Source: Acanthosepion esculentum
Lineage: Eukaryota > Mollusca > Cephalopoda > Sepiida > Sepiidae
Direction: 5' to 3'
NCBI GenBank assembly: GCA_964036315.1
Contig: CAXIWW010000817.1
Location: forward strand, 9,149,501 to 9,213,500
DNA length: 64,000 nucleotides
Positions 1-12,682 of this stretch are shown here, in pieces. Every line of letters starts with the position of its first letter. The first letter of the stretch is position 1. Both the position numbers and the translations under genes were made by a program. The notes below the pieces were generated by a model. It saw nothing but the letters and a program-made list of their open reading frames with translations. It had not been told where the DNA came from and made no database searches.

Positions 1-3000
1 AGCACCACAGTGCCAACTAGTCCTAGGTATAACTATGAACTACATCTGACAGCAAGGCTTCTGATCACAAAGGGTCCCAGCTATGAGCAAATAGTGACCC
101 CCCACTAAAAAAAAACACTATTAAAATATAAAAATACATGTTTATATAAAAACGTGCGAACAACACCAGTTGATAGCAAAAGTGCCAACAGCACCGCAGC
201 TGATAGCAAAAGTCCCAACAGCTGATAGCAAAAGTCCCAACAGCTGATAGAAAAAAGTGCCAACAGCTGATAGCAAAAGTGCCAACAGCTGATACAAAAA
301 GTGCCAACAGCCGATAGCAAAAGTGCCAATAGCACCACAGTGCCAAATAGTCCTAGGTATGATTATAAACTACATCTGACAGCAAGGATTCTGATCACAA
401 AGTGTCCCAGCTATGAGCAAATAGTGACCCCCCACTAAAAAAAAAACTCTATGAAAGTATAAAAATACATGTTTCTATAAAAACATGCGAACAACACCAG
501 TTGATAGCAAAAGTGCCAACAGCAAACAGCTGATAGCAAAAGTGCCAGCAGCTGATAGCAAAAATGCCAACCGCACCACAGTGCCAACTAGTCCTAGATA
601 TGACTATAAACTACATCTGACAGCAAGGCTTCTGATCACAAAGGGTCCCAGCTATGAGCAAATAGTGACCCAACACTAAAAAAAAACACTATGAAAGTAT
701 AAAAATACATGTTTATCTAAAAACTTGCGAACAACTCCAGTTGATAGCAAAAGTGCCAACAGCTGATAGCAAAAGTGCCAACAGCTGATAACAAAAGTGC
801 CAACAGCACCACAGTGCCAACTAGTCCTTGATATGACTATAAACTACATCTGACAGCAAGGCTTCTGATCACAAGAGGTCCCAAATATGACCAATTAGTG
901 ACCCCCACTAAAAAAAAAACACTATGAAAGTATAAAAATACATGTTTATATAAAAACTAGCGAACAACACCAGTTGATAGCAAAAGTGCCAACAGCACCA
1001 CAGCTGATAGCAAAAGTGCCAACAGCTGATAGCAAAACTGACAACAGCTGATAGCAAAAGTGCCAACAGCACCACAGTGCCAACTAGTCCTAGGTATGAC
1101 TATAAACTACATCTGACTGCAAGGCTTCTGATCACAAAGGGTCCGAGCTATGAGCAAATAGTGACCCCAACTAAAAAAAAAAACACTATGAATGTATAAA
1201 AATACATGTTTATATAAAAACTTGCGAACAACACCAGTTGATAGCAAAAGTGCCAACAGCACCACAGCTGATAGCAAAAGTGTCAACAGCTGATAGCAAA
1301 TGTGCAAACAGCTGATAGCAAAAGTGCCAACAGCTGACAGCAAAAGTGCCAACAGCACCACAGTGCCAACTAGTCCTAGGTATGTCTATAAACTACATCT
1401 GACAGCAAGGCTTCTGATCACAAAGGGTCCCAGCTATGAGCAAATAGTGAACCCCCACTAAAAAAAATCACTATGAAAGTATAAAAATACATGTTTATAT
1501 AAAAACTTGCGAACAACACCAGTTGATAGCAAAAATGCCAACAGCACCACAGCTGATAGCAAAAGTGCCAACGGCTGATAGCAAAAGTGCCAACAGCTGA
1601 TAATAAAAGTGCCAACAGCTGATAGCAAAAGTGCCAACAGCACCACAGTGCCAACTAGTCCTAAGTATGACTAAAATCTACATCTGACAGCAAGGCTTCT
1701 GATCACAAAGGGTCCCATCTATGAGCAAATAGTGAGCCCCACTAAAAAAAAAACACTATGAAACTATAAAAATACATGTTTTTATAAAAACTTGCGAACA
1801 ACACCAGCTGATAGCAATAGTGCCAACAGCACCACAGCTGATAACAAATGTGCCAACAGCTGATAGCAAAAGTGCCAACAGCTGATAGCAAAAGTGCCAA
1901 AAGCACCACAGTGCCAACTAGTCCTATGTATGACTATAAACTACATCTGACAGCAAGGCTTCTGATCACAAAGGGTCCCAGCAATGAGCAAATAGTGACC
2001 CCCCACTAAAAAAAAAACACTATAAAATTATAAAATTACATGTTTATATAAAAATTTGCAAACAACACAAGTTGATAGCAAACGTGCCAACAGCACCACA
2101 GCTGATAGCAAAAGTGCCAACAGCTGATAGCAAAAGTGCCAACAGCTGATAGCAAAAGTGCCAACAGCACCACAGTGCCAACTAGACTTAGGTATGACTA
2201 TAAACTACATCTGACAGCAAGGCTTCTGATCACAAAGGGTCCCAGCTATGAGCAAATAGTGACCCCCCACTAAAAACACTATGAAAGTATAAAAATACAT
2301 GTTTATATAAAAACGTGTGAACAACAACAGTTGATATCAAAAGTGCCAACAGCACCACAGCTGATAGCAAATATCCCAACAGCTGATAGCAAAAGTTCCA
2401 ACAGCTGATAGCAAAAGTGTCAACAGCTGATAGCAAAAGTGCCAACAGCCGATAGCAAAAGTGCCAACAGCACCATAGTGCCAACTTGTCCTATGTATGA
2501 CTATAACCTACATATGACAGCAAGGCTTCTGATCACAAAGAGTCCCAGCTATGAGCAAATAGTGACGCCCCACTCATAAAAAACACTATGAATGTATAAA
2601 AATAACAGTTTATATAAAGACTTTCGAACAACACCAGTTGATAGCAAAAGTGCCAACAGCACCACAGCTGATAGCAAAAGTGCCACTGCTCATAGCAAAA
2701 GTGCCAACAGTTGATAGCAAAAGTGCCAACAGCAGATACGAAAAGTGCCAAAAGCTGATAGCAAAAGTGCCAACAGCTGATAGAAAAAGTGCCAACAGAT
2801 GACACCAAAATTGCCAACAGCTGATAGCAAAATACCAACAGCTGATAGCAAATGTGCCAACAGCTGATAGCAAAAGTGCCAACAGCTGATACCAAAAGTG
2901 CCAAAAGCTGATACCAAAATGCCAACAGCTGATAGCAAAAGTGCCAACAGCACCACAGCGCCAACTAGTCCTAGGTATGAATATGAACTACATCTGACAG

Positions 3001-6000
3001 CAAGGCTTCTGATCAAAAAGGGTCCCATCTATGAGCAAATAGTGAGCCCCACTAAAAAAAAATACTATGAAAGTATAAAAATACATGTTTATATAAAAAC
3101 TTGCGGACAACACCAGTTGATAGCAAAAGTGCCAACAGCTCATAGCAAAAGTGCCAACAGCTGATAGCAAAAGTGCCAACCGCTGACAGCAAAAGTGCCA
3201 ACAGCTGATAGCAAAAGTGCCAACAGCACCACAGCTGATAGCAAAAGTGCCAACAGCTGATAGCAAAAGTGCCAACAGCTGATAGCAAAAGTGCCAACCG
3301 CTGATAGCAAAAGGGCCAACAGCTGATAGCAAAAGTGCCAACAGCACCACAGTGCCAACTAGTCCTAGGTATGTCTATAAACTACATCTGACAGCACGGC
3401 TTCTGATCACAAAGGGTCCCAGCTATGAGCAAATAGTGACCCCCCACTACAAAAAAACACTATGAAAGTATAGAAATACATGTTTATATAAAAACTTGCG
3501 AACAACACCAGTTGATAGCAAAAGTGCCAAGAGCACCACAGCTGATAGAAAAAGTGCCAACAGATGATAGCAAAAGTGCCAACAGCTGATTGCAAAAGTG
3601 CCAACAGATGATAGCAAAAGTGCCAACAGCACCACAGTGCCAACTAGTCTTAGGTATGACTATAAACTACATCTGACAGCAAGGCTTCTGATCACAAAGG
3701 GTCCCAGCTATGAGCAAATAGTGACCCCCCACTAAAAAAAAACACTATGAAAGTATAAAAATAGATGTTTATATATAAACTTGCAAACAACACCAGTTGA
3801 TAGCAAAAGTGCCAACAGCAACACAGCTGATAGCAAAAGTGCCAACAGCTGATAGCAAAAGAGCCAACAGCTGATAGCAAAACTGCCAACATATGATACC
3901 AAAAGTGCCAACAGCTGATAGCAAAAGTGCCAACAGCTGATTGCAAATGTGCCAACCGCTGATAGCAAAAGTGCCAACAGCTGATTGCAAATGTGCCAAC
4001 CGCTGATAGCAAATGTGCCAACAGCTGATACCAAAGTGCCAACAGCTGATAGCAAAAGTGCCAACAGCTGATTGCAAATGTGCCAACCGCTGATAGCAAA
4101 AGTGCCAACAGCTGATAGCATAAGTGCCAAAAGCTGATAGCAAAAGTGCCAACAGCTGATAGAAAAAGTGCCAACAGCTGAGAGCAAAAGTGCCAACAGA
4201 ACAACAGTGCCAACTAGTCCTAGGTATGACTATAAACTACATCTGACAGCAAGGTTTCTGATCACAAAGGCTTACAGCTATGAGCAAATAGTGACCCCCC
4301 ACTAAAAAAAAAACACTATGAAAGTATAAAAATACATGTTTATATAAAAACTTGCGACCAACACCAGTTGATAGCAAATGTGCCAAAAGCACCACAGCTG
4401 ATAGCAAAAGTGCCAACGGCTGATAGCAAAAGTGCCAACAGCTGATAGCAAAAGTGCCAACATCACCACAGTTCCAACTACTCCTAGGTATGACTATTAA
4501 CTACATCTGACATCAAGGCTTCTGATCACAAAGGGTCCCAGCTATGAACAAATAGTTACCGCCCATTAAAACAAAAACACTATGAAAATATAAAAATACA
4601 TGTTTATATAAAAACTTGCGAACAACACCAGTTGATAGCAAAAGTGCCAACAGCACCACAGCTGATAGCAAAAGTGCCAACAGCTGATAGCAAAAGTGCC
4701 AACAGCTGATACCAAAACTGCAAAAAGCTGATAGCAAAAGTGCCAACAGCTGATACCAAAAGTGCCAAACTGATAGCAAAAGTGCCAACAGCTGATAGCA
4801 AAAGTGCCAACAGCTGATAGCAATAGTGCCAAAACTGATAGCAAAAGTGCCAACAGCTGATAGCAAAAGTGCCAGCAGCTGATAGCAAAAGTGCCAACAG
4901 CTGATAGCAAAAGTGCCAACAGCACCACAGCTGATAGTCAAAGTGCCAACAGCTGATACCAAAAGTGCCAAAAGCTGAGAGCAAAAGTGCCAAAAGCTGA
5001 GAGCAAAAGTGCCAACAGCTGATAGCAAAAGTGCCAACAGCTGATAGCAAAAGTGGCAACAGCTGATACCAAATGTGCCGAAAGCTGATAGCAAAAGTGC
5101 CAACTGCTAATAGCAAAAGTGCCAACAGCTGATAGCAAATGTGCCAACAGCTGATAGCAAAAGTGCCAACAGATTATACCAAAGGTGCCAACAGCTGATA
5201 GCAAAAGTGCCAACAGCTGATAGCAAAAGTTCCAAAAGCTGATAGCAAATGCGCCAACAGCTGATAGCATAAGTGCCAACAGCTGATAGCAAAAATGCCA
5301 ACAGATGATTGCAAAAGTGCCAACAGCTGATACCAAAAGTTCCAACAGCTGATAGCAAAAGTGCCAACAGCTGGTAGCAAAAGTGCCAAAAGCTTATAGC
5401 AAAAGTGCCAACAGCTGATAGCAAAAGTGCCAACAGCTGATGACAAAAGTGCCAAAAGCTGATAGCAAAAGTGCCAACAGCTGATAGCAAAAGTGCCAAC
5501 AGCTGATAGCAAAAGTGCCAAAAGATGATAACAAAAGTGCCAACAGCTGATAGCAAAAGTGCCAACGGCTGATAGCAAAAGTGCCAACAGCTGATAGCAA
5601 AAGCGCCAAATGCTGATACCGAAAGTGCCAAAAGCTGATAGCAAAAGTGCCAACAGCTGATAGCAAATGTGCCAACAGCTAATAGCAAAAGTGCCAACAC
5701 CACCACAGTGCCAACTAGTCCTAGGTATGACTATAAACTACATCTGACAGCAAGGCTTCTGATCACAAAGGGTCCCAGCTATGAGCGAATAGTGACCCCC
5801 CACTAAAAAAAAAAAACACTATGAAATTATAAAAATACATGTTTATATAAAAACTTGCGAACAACACCAGTTGATAGCAAAAGTGCCAACAGCACCACAG
5901 CTGATAGCAAAAGTGCCAACAGCTGATAGCAAAAGTGCCATCAGCACCACTGTGCCAACTAGTCCTAGGTATGACTATAAACTACATCTGACAGCAAGGC

Positions 6001-6469
6001 TTCTGATCACAAAGGGTCCCAGCTTTGAGCAAATAGTGACACCCCACTAAAAAAAAAACATTATCAATGTATAAAAATACATGCTTATATAAAAACTTGC
6101 GAACAACACCAGTTGATAGCAAAAGTGCCAACAGCACCACAGCTGATAGCAAAAGTGCCAACAGCTGATAGCAAAAGTGCAAACCGCTGATAGCAAAAGT
6201 GCCAACAGCTGATACCAAAAGAGCCAATAGCTGATAGCAAAAGTGCCAACAGCTGATAGCAAAAGTGCCAACAGCTGATAGCAAAAGTGCCAAAAGCTGA
6301 TAGCAAAAGTGCCAACAGCACCATAGCTGATAGCAAAAGTGCCAACAGCACCACATTGCCAACTAGTCCTAGGTATGACTATAAACTACATCTGACAGCA
6401 AGGCTTCTGATCACAAAGGGTCCAAGCTATGAGCAAATAGTGACCCCCCCCACTAAAAAACAACACTAT
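1..6469 (+). repeat. Orientation block 1, forward, 18 frameworks
   Basis: Framework anchors (start of CTAGTCC or its variant) lie near 17, 347, 588, 821, 1084, 1370, 1655, 1918, 2182, 2485, 2965, 3359, 3644, 4214, 4478, 5715, 5959 and 6363. The first nine units are short (233-330 bp). After 2485 the 22-mer blocks lengthen, reaching about 48 copies at 4631-5698. The block opens inside a unit at the window edge. It ends inside a framework, just after the A run, where the array flips orientation at 6469/6470. Confidence 0.93.
4631..5698 (+). repeat. Longest 22-mer expansion, about 48 copies
   Basis: This is a single unit whose minisatellite block has grown to 1,068 bp. Copies include GATAGC and GATACC forms, AACAGCTG and AAAAGCTG forms, and several shortened copies (for example where AAACTGATAGC replaces the usual join near 4768 and 4832). 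The spacer GCACCACA occurs after the first 22-mer and again near 4921. The PvuII-type palindrome CAGCTG recurs at about every 22 bp. Confidence 0.92.
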
Positions 6470-6470
6470 T
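6469..6470. other. Orientation switch 1 (forward to reverse)
   Basis: Forward framework sequence runs to CAACACTAT, then continues as TGCTGTCAGATGTAGTTTATA, which is the complement-strand framework read from its middle. Two part-frameworks abut, each missing the rest. At most one or two T residues are shared at the joint. Confidence 0.88.
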
Positions 6471-6522
6471 GCTGTCAGATGTAGTTTATAGTCATACCTA
6501 GGACTAGTTGGCACTGTGGTGC

Positions 6523-7300
6523 TGTTGGCACTTTTGCTATCAGCTGTTGGCACTTTTGCTATCAGCTGTTGGCACATTTGCTACAAGCTGTTGGAACTTT
6601 TGCTATCAGCTGTTGGCACTTTAGCTATCAGCTGTTGGCACTTTTGCTATCAGCTGTTGGCACTTTTGCTATAAGCTGTTGGCACTTCTGCTATCAGCTG
6701 TTGGCACTTTTGGTTTCAGCTGTTGGCACTTTTGCTATCAGCTGTTGGCACTTTTGCTATCAGCTTTTGGCACTTTTGCTATCAGCTGTTGACACTTTTG
6801 CTATCAGCTGTTGGCACTTTTATTATAAGCTGTTGGCACTTTTGCTATCAGATGTTGGCACTTTTGCTATCAGCTGTTGGCACTTTTGCTATCAGCTGTT
6901 GGCACGTTTGGTATCATCTGTTGGAACTTTTGCTATCAGCTGTTGGCACTTTTGCTATCAGCTGTTGGGACTTTTGCTATCAGCTGTTGGCACTTTTGCT
7001 ATAAGCTGTTGGCACTTCTGCTATCAGCTGTTGGCACTTTTGGTTTCAGCTGTTGGCACTTTTGCTATCAGCTGTTGGCACTTTTGCTATCAGCTTTTGG
7101 CACTTTTGCTATCAGCTGTTGACACTTTTGCTATCAGCTGTTGGCACTTTTGGTATCATCTGTTGGCACTTTTGCTATCAGCTGTTGGCACTTTTGGTAT
7201 CAGCTTTTGGCACTTTTGGTATCAGCTGTTGGCACTTTTGCTATCAGCTGTTGGCACTTTCGCTATCAGCTGGGGTGCTGTTGGCACTTTTGCTATCAAC
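6523..7300 (-). repeat. 22-mer expansion, about 35 copies
   Basis: This 778-bp block begins about 50 bp after the first orientation switch. Its right-hand part, from about 6821 on, matches 8912-9560 at a constant offset of 2,091 bp, including the unusual TATTATAAGC copy and the TGGTTTCAGC copy. The downstream framework at 7446 and the two short units after it also recur at about 10832-11090 (offset 3,386). Confidence 0.9.
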
Positions 7301-8269
7301 TGGTGTTGTTCGCACGTTTTTATATAAACATGTATTTTTATACTTTCATAGTGTTTTTTTTTAGTGGGGGGTCACTATTTGCTCATAGCTGAGACCCTTT
7401 GTAATCAGAAGCCTTGCTGTCAGATGTAGTTTATAGTCATACCTAGGACTAGATGGCACTGTGGTGCTGTTGGCACTTTTGCTATCAGCTGTTGGCACTT
7501 TTGCTATCAGCTGTTGGCACTTTTGCTACCAGCTGTTCGCACTTTTGCTATCAGCTGTGGTGCTGTTTGCACTTTTGCCATCAACTGGTGTTGTTCGCAA
7601 GTTTTTATATAAACCTGTATTTTTATACTTTCATAGTGTTTTCTTTTAGTGGGGGGTAACTATTTGCTCATAGCTTGGACCCTTTGTGATCAGAAGCCTT
7701 GCTGTCAGATGAAGTTTATAGTCATACCTAGGACTAGTAGGCAATGTGGTGCTGTTGGCACTTTTGCTATCAGCTGTTGGCACTTTTGCTATCAGCTGTT
7801 GGCACTTTTGCTATGAGCTGTTGGCTGTTATCAGCTGTGGTGCTGTTGGCACTTTTGCTATCAACTGGTGTTGTTCTCTAGTTTTTATATAAACATGTAT
7901 TTTTATACTAACATAGTGTTTTTTTTAGTGGGGGGTCACTAATTGGTCATAGCTGGGACCTTTTGTGATCAGAAGCCTTGCTGTCAGATGAAGTTTATAG
8001 TCATAACAAGGACTAGTTGGCAATGTGGTGCTGTTGGCACTTTTGTTATCAGCTGTTGGCACTTTTGCTATCAGCTGTTGGCACTTTTGCTATCAACTGG
8101 TGTTGTTCGCATGTTTTTATAGAAACATGTATTTTTATAATTTCATAGAGTTTTTTTTTAGTGTGGGGTCACTATTTGCTCATAGCTGGGACCCTTTGTG
8201 ATCAGAATCCGTGCTGTCAGATGTAGTTTATAGTCACACCTAGGTCTAGTTGGCACTGTGGTACTTTTG

Positions 8270-9563
8270 GCACTTTTGCTATCAGCTGTTGGCACTTTTG
8301 CTATCAGCTGTTGGCACTTTTGCTATCAGCTGTGGTGCTGTTGGCACTTTTGCTATCAACTGGTGTTGTTCGCAAGTTTTTATATAAAAATGTATATTTA
8401 TACTTTCATAGTGTTTTTTTTTAGTGGGGGGTCACTATTTGCTCATAGCTGGGACCCTTTGTGATCAGAAGCCTTGCTGTCAGATGTAGTTTATTGTCAT
8501 ACCTAGGACTAGTTGGCACTGTGGTGCTGTTGGCACTTTTGCTATCGGCTGTTGGCACTTTTGCTATCAGCTGTTGGCACTTTTGCTATCAGCTGTTGGC
8601 ACTTTTTCTATCAGCTGTTGGGACTTTTGCTATCAGCTGTTGGGACTTTTGCTATCAGCTGCGGTGCTGTTGGCACTTTTGCTATCAACTGGTGTTGTTC
8701 GCACGTTTTTATATAAACATGTATTTTTATATTTTCATAGTGTTTTTTTTTAGTGGGGGGTCATTTTTGCTCATAGCTGGGACCCTTTGTGATCAGAAGC
8801 CTTGCTGTCAGATGTAGTTCATAGTTATACCTAGGACTAGTTGGCACTGTGGTGCTGTTGGCACTTTTGCTATCAGCTGTTGGCACTTTTGCTATCAGCT
8901 GTTGGCACTTTTATTATAAGCTGTTGGCACTTTTGCTATCAGCTGTTGGCACTTTTGCTATCAGCTGTTGGCACTTTTGCTATCAGCTGTTGGCACGTTT
9001 GGTATCATCTGTTGGAACTTTTGCTATCAGCTGTTGGCACTTTTGCTATCAGCTGTTGGGACTTTTGCTATCAGCTGTTGGCACTTTTGCTATAAGCTGT
9101 TGGCACTTTTGCTATCAGCTGTTGGCACTTTTGGTTTCAGCTGTTGGCACTTTTGCTATCAGCTGTTGGCACTTTTGCTATCAGCTTTTGGCACTTTTGC
9201 TATCAGCTGTTGACACTTTTGCTATCAGCTGTTGGCACTTTTGGTATCATCTGTTGGCACTTTTGCTATCAGCTGTTGGCACTTTTGGTATCAGCTTTTG
9301 GCACTTTTGGTATCAGCTGTTGGCACTTTTGCTATCAGCTGTTGGCACTATCGCTATCAGCTGGGGTGCTGTTGGCACTTTTGCTATCAACTGGTGTTGT
9401 TCGCACGTTTTTATATAAACATGTATTTTTATACTTTCATAGTGTTTTTTTTTAGTGGGGGGTCACTATTTGCTCATAGCTGAGACCCTTTGTAATCAGA
9501 AGCCTTGCTGTCAGATGTAGTTTATAGTCATACCTAGGACTAGATGGCACTGTGGTGCTGTTG
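8270..9563 (-). repeat. 1,294-bp duplicon, copy 1 (three units)
   Basis: It spans three frameworks with anchor spacing 328, 703 and 263 bp. Shared variants with copy 2 at offset 1,294-1,295 include TATATAAAAATGTATATTTA in the framework, TTATTGTCATACC, TTCATAGTTATACC, the TGTTGGGACTTTTGC copies and the TATTATAAGC copy. The left boundary is set by a GTACTTTTGG variant near 8262 that copy 2 lacks. Confidence 0.88.
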
Positions 9564-10858
9564 GCACTTTTGCTATCAGCTGTTGGCACTTTTGCTATCA
9601 GCTGTTGGCACTTTTGCTATCAGCTGTGGTGCTGTTGGCACTTTTGCTATCAACTGGTGTTGTTCGCAAGTTTTTATATAAAAATGTATATTTATACTTT
9701 CATAGTGTTTTTTTTTAGTGGGGGGTCACTATTTGCTCATAGCTGGGACCCTTTGTGATCAGAAGCCTTGCTGTCAGATGTAGTTTATTGTCATACCTAG
9801 GACTAGTTGGCACTGTGGTGCTGTTGGCACTTTTGCTATCGGCTGTTGGCACTTTTGCTATCAGCTGTTGGCACTTTTGCTATCAGCTGTTGGCACTTTT
9901 TCTATCAGCTGTTGGGACTTTTGCTATCAGCTGTTGGGACTTTTGCTATCAGCTGCGGTGCTGTTGGCACTTTTGCTATCAACTGGTGTTGTTCGCACGT
10001 TTTTATATAAACATGTATTTTTATATTTTCATAGTGTTTTTTTTTTAGTGGGGGGTCATTTTTGCTCATAGCTGGGACCCTTTGTGATCAGAAGCCTTGC
10101 TGTCAGATGTAGTTCATAGTTATACCTAGGACTAGTTGGCACTGTGGTGCTGTTGGCACTTTTGCTATCAGCTGTTGGCACTTTTTCTATCAGCTGTTGG
10201 CACTTTTATTATAAGCTGTTGGCACTTTTGCTATCAGCTGTTGGCACTTTTGCTATCAGCTGTTGGCACTTTTGCTATCAGCTGTTGGCACGTTTGGTAT
10301 CATCTGTTGGAACTTTTGCTATCAGCTGTTGGCACTTTTGCTATCAGCTGTTGGGACTTTTGCTATCAGCTGTTGGCACTTTTGCTATAAGCTGTTGGCA
10401 CTTTTGCTATCAGCTGTTGGCACTTTTGGTTTCAGCTGTTGGCACTTTTGCTATCAGCTGTTGGCACTTTTGCTATCAGCTTTTGTCACTTTTGCTATCA
10501 GCTGTTGACACTTTTGCTATCAGCTGTTGGCACTTTTGGTATCATCTGTTGGCACTTTTGCTATCAGCTGTTGGCACTTTTGGTATCAGCTTTTGGCACT
10601 TTTGGTATCAGCTGTTGGCACTTTTGCTATCAGCTGTTGGCACTTTCGCTATCAGCTGGGGTGCTGTTGGCACTTTTGCTATCAACTGGTGTTGTTCGCA
10701 CGTTTTTATATAAACATGTATTTTTATACTTTCATAGTGTTTTTTTTTAGTGGGGGGTCACTATTTGCTCATAGCTGAGACCCTTTGTAATCAGAAGCCT
10801 TGCTGTCAGATGTAGTTTATAGTCATACCTAGGACTAGATGGCACTGTGGTGCTGTTG
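9564..10858 (-). repeat. 1,294-bp duplicon, copy 2
   Basis: This is the direct tandem partner of 8270-9563, with few differences (one additional T in the T run near 10030, and single-base changes near 9350/10645 and 10495). After 10858 the sequence instead matches 7472 onward at offset 3,386, so the duplication was inserted by exchange between units of the older 6.8-7.7 kb segment. Confidence 0.88.
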
Positions 10859-12679
10859 GCACTTTTGCTATCAGCTGTTGGCACTTTTGCTATCAGCTGT
10901 TGGCACTTTTGCTACCAGCTGTTCGCACTTTTGCTATCAGCTGTGGTGCTGTTTGCACTTTTGCCATCAACTGGTGTTGTTCTCAAGTTTTTATATAAAC
11001 CTGTATTTTTATACTTTCATAGTGTTTTCTTTTAGTGGGGGGTAACTATTTGCTCATAGCTTGGACCCTTTGTGATCAGAAGCCTTGCTGTCAGATGTAG
11101 TTTATAGTCATACATAGGACTAGTTGGCACTGTGGTGCGGTTGGCACTTTTGCTATCATCTGTTGGCACTTTTGCTATCAGCTGTTGGTACTTTTGCTAT
11201 CAGCTGTTGGCACGTTTGGTATCATCTTTTGGAACTTTTGCTATCAGTTGTTGGCACTTTTGCTATCCGCTTTTGGCACTTTTGCTATCAGCTGTTGACA
11301 CTTTTGCTATCAGCTGTTGGCACTTTTGCTATCATCTGTTGGAACTTTTGCTATCAGCTGTTGGCACTTTTGCTATCAGCTGTTGGCACTTTTGCTATCA
11401 GCTTTTGGCACTTTTGGTATCAGCTGTTGGCACTCTTGCTATCAGCTGTTGGCATTTTGCTATCGGCTGTTGGCACTTTTGCTATCAGCTCGGGTGCTGT
11501 TGGCACTTTTGCTATCAACTGGTGTTGTTCGCAATTTTTTATATAAACATGTATTTTTATAATTTCATAGTGTTTTTTTTTAGTGGGGGGTCACTATTTG
11601 CTCATAGCTGGGACCATTTGTGATCAGAAGCCTTGCTGTCAGATGTAGTTCTTAGTCATACCTAGGTCTAGTTGGCACTGTGGTGCTGTTGGCACGTTTG
11701 GTATCAACTGTTGGCACTTTTGCTATCAGATCTTGGCACTTTTGCTATCAGCCGTTGGCACTTTTGCTATCAGCTGTGGTGCTGTTGGCACGTTTGGTAT
11801 CAACTGTTGGCACTTTTGCTATCAGATCTTGGCACTTTTGCTATCAGTTGTTGGCACTTTTGCTAACAGCTTTTGGCACATTTGCTATCAGCTGTTGGCA
11901 CTGTTGGTATCATCTGTTGGCACTTTTGCTATCAGCTGTTGGCACTTTTGCTATCAGCTTTTGGCACTTTTGGTATAAGCTGTTGGCACTTTTGCTCTCA
12001 GCTGTTGGCACTTTTGCTATCTGCTGGGGTGCTGTTGGCACTTTTGCTATCAACTGGTGTTGTTCGCAAGTTTTTATATAAACATGTATTTTTATACTTT
12101 CATAGTGTTTTCTTTTAGTGGGGGGTAACTATTTGCTCATAGCTGGGTCCCTTTGTGATCAGAAGCCTTGCTGTCAGATGTAGTTTATAATCATACCTAA
12201 GACTAGTTGGCACTGTTGCGCTGTTGGCACTTTTGCTATCAGCTGTTGGCACTTTTGCTATCAGCTTTTGGCACTTTTGGTATCAGCTGTTTTCACTTTT
12301 GCTATCAGCTGTTGGCACTTTTGCTATCAGCTGTTGGCACTTTTGCTATCAGCTGTTGGCACTTTTGGTATCATCTGTTGGCACTTTTGCTATCAGCTGT
12401 TGGCACTTTTGCTATCAGCTTTTGGAACTTTTGCTATCAGCTGTTTGCACTTTTGCCATCAACTGGTGTTGTTCGCAAGTTTTTATATAAACCTGTATTT
12501 TTATACTTTCATAGTGTTTTCTTTTAGTGGGGGGTAACTATTTGCTCATAGCTTGGACCCTTTGTGATCAGAAGCCTTGCTGTCAGATGTAGTTTATAGT
12601 CATACATAGGACTAGTTGGCACTGTGGTGCTGTTGGCACTTTTGCTATCATCTGTTGGCACTTTTGCTATCAGCTGTTG

Positions 12680-12682
12680 GCA
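12680..12682. other. Orientation switch 2 (reverse to forward)
   Basis: The joint lies inside the 22-mers: CAGCTGTTGGCA (reverse) runs into GCAAAAGTTCC (forward), sharing GCA at 12680-12682. No framework sequence lies at the joint. The 22-mers on the two sides form a head-to-head pair with a centre of symmetry. Confidence 0.88.

Larger units (their letters stand above)
6470..12680 (-). repeat. Orientation block 2, reverse, 15 frameworks
   Basis: Here the same repeat reads on the minus strand. Anchors (GGACTAG) lie near 6501, 7446, 7731, 8011, 8243, 8506, 8834, 9537, 9800, 10129, 10832, 11117, 11665, 12201 and 12609. The intervals 263, 328, 703 recur as 263, 329, 703, which marks a three-unit tandem duplication. 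The first framework is cut at its left edge: it begins at TGCTGTCAGATG and lacks the hairpin, A run and AT-rich core. The last unit ends inside a 22-mer at 12680. Confidence 0.93.

Noticed and set aside
4631..5698. CRISPR-like array of short regular repeats
   Set aside because: The 22-mers are contiguous with no unique spacers, their number varies freely, and no cas-like gene is present.
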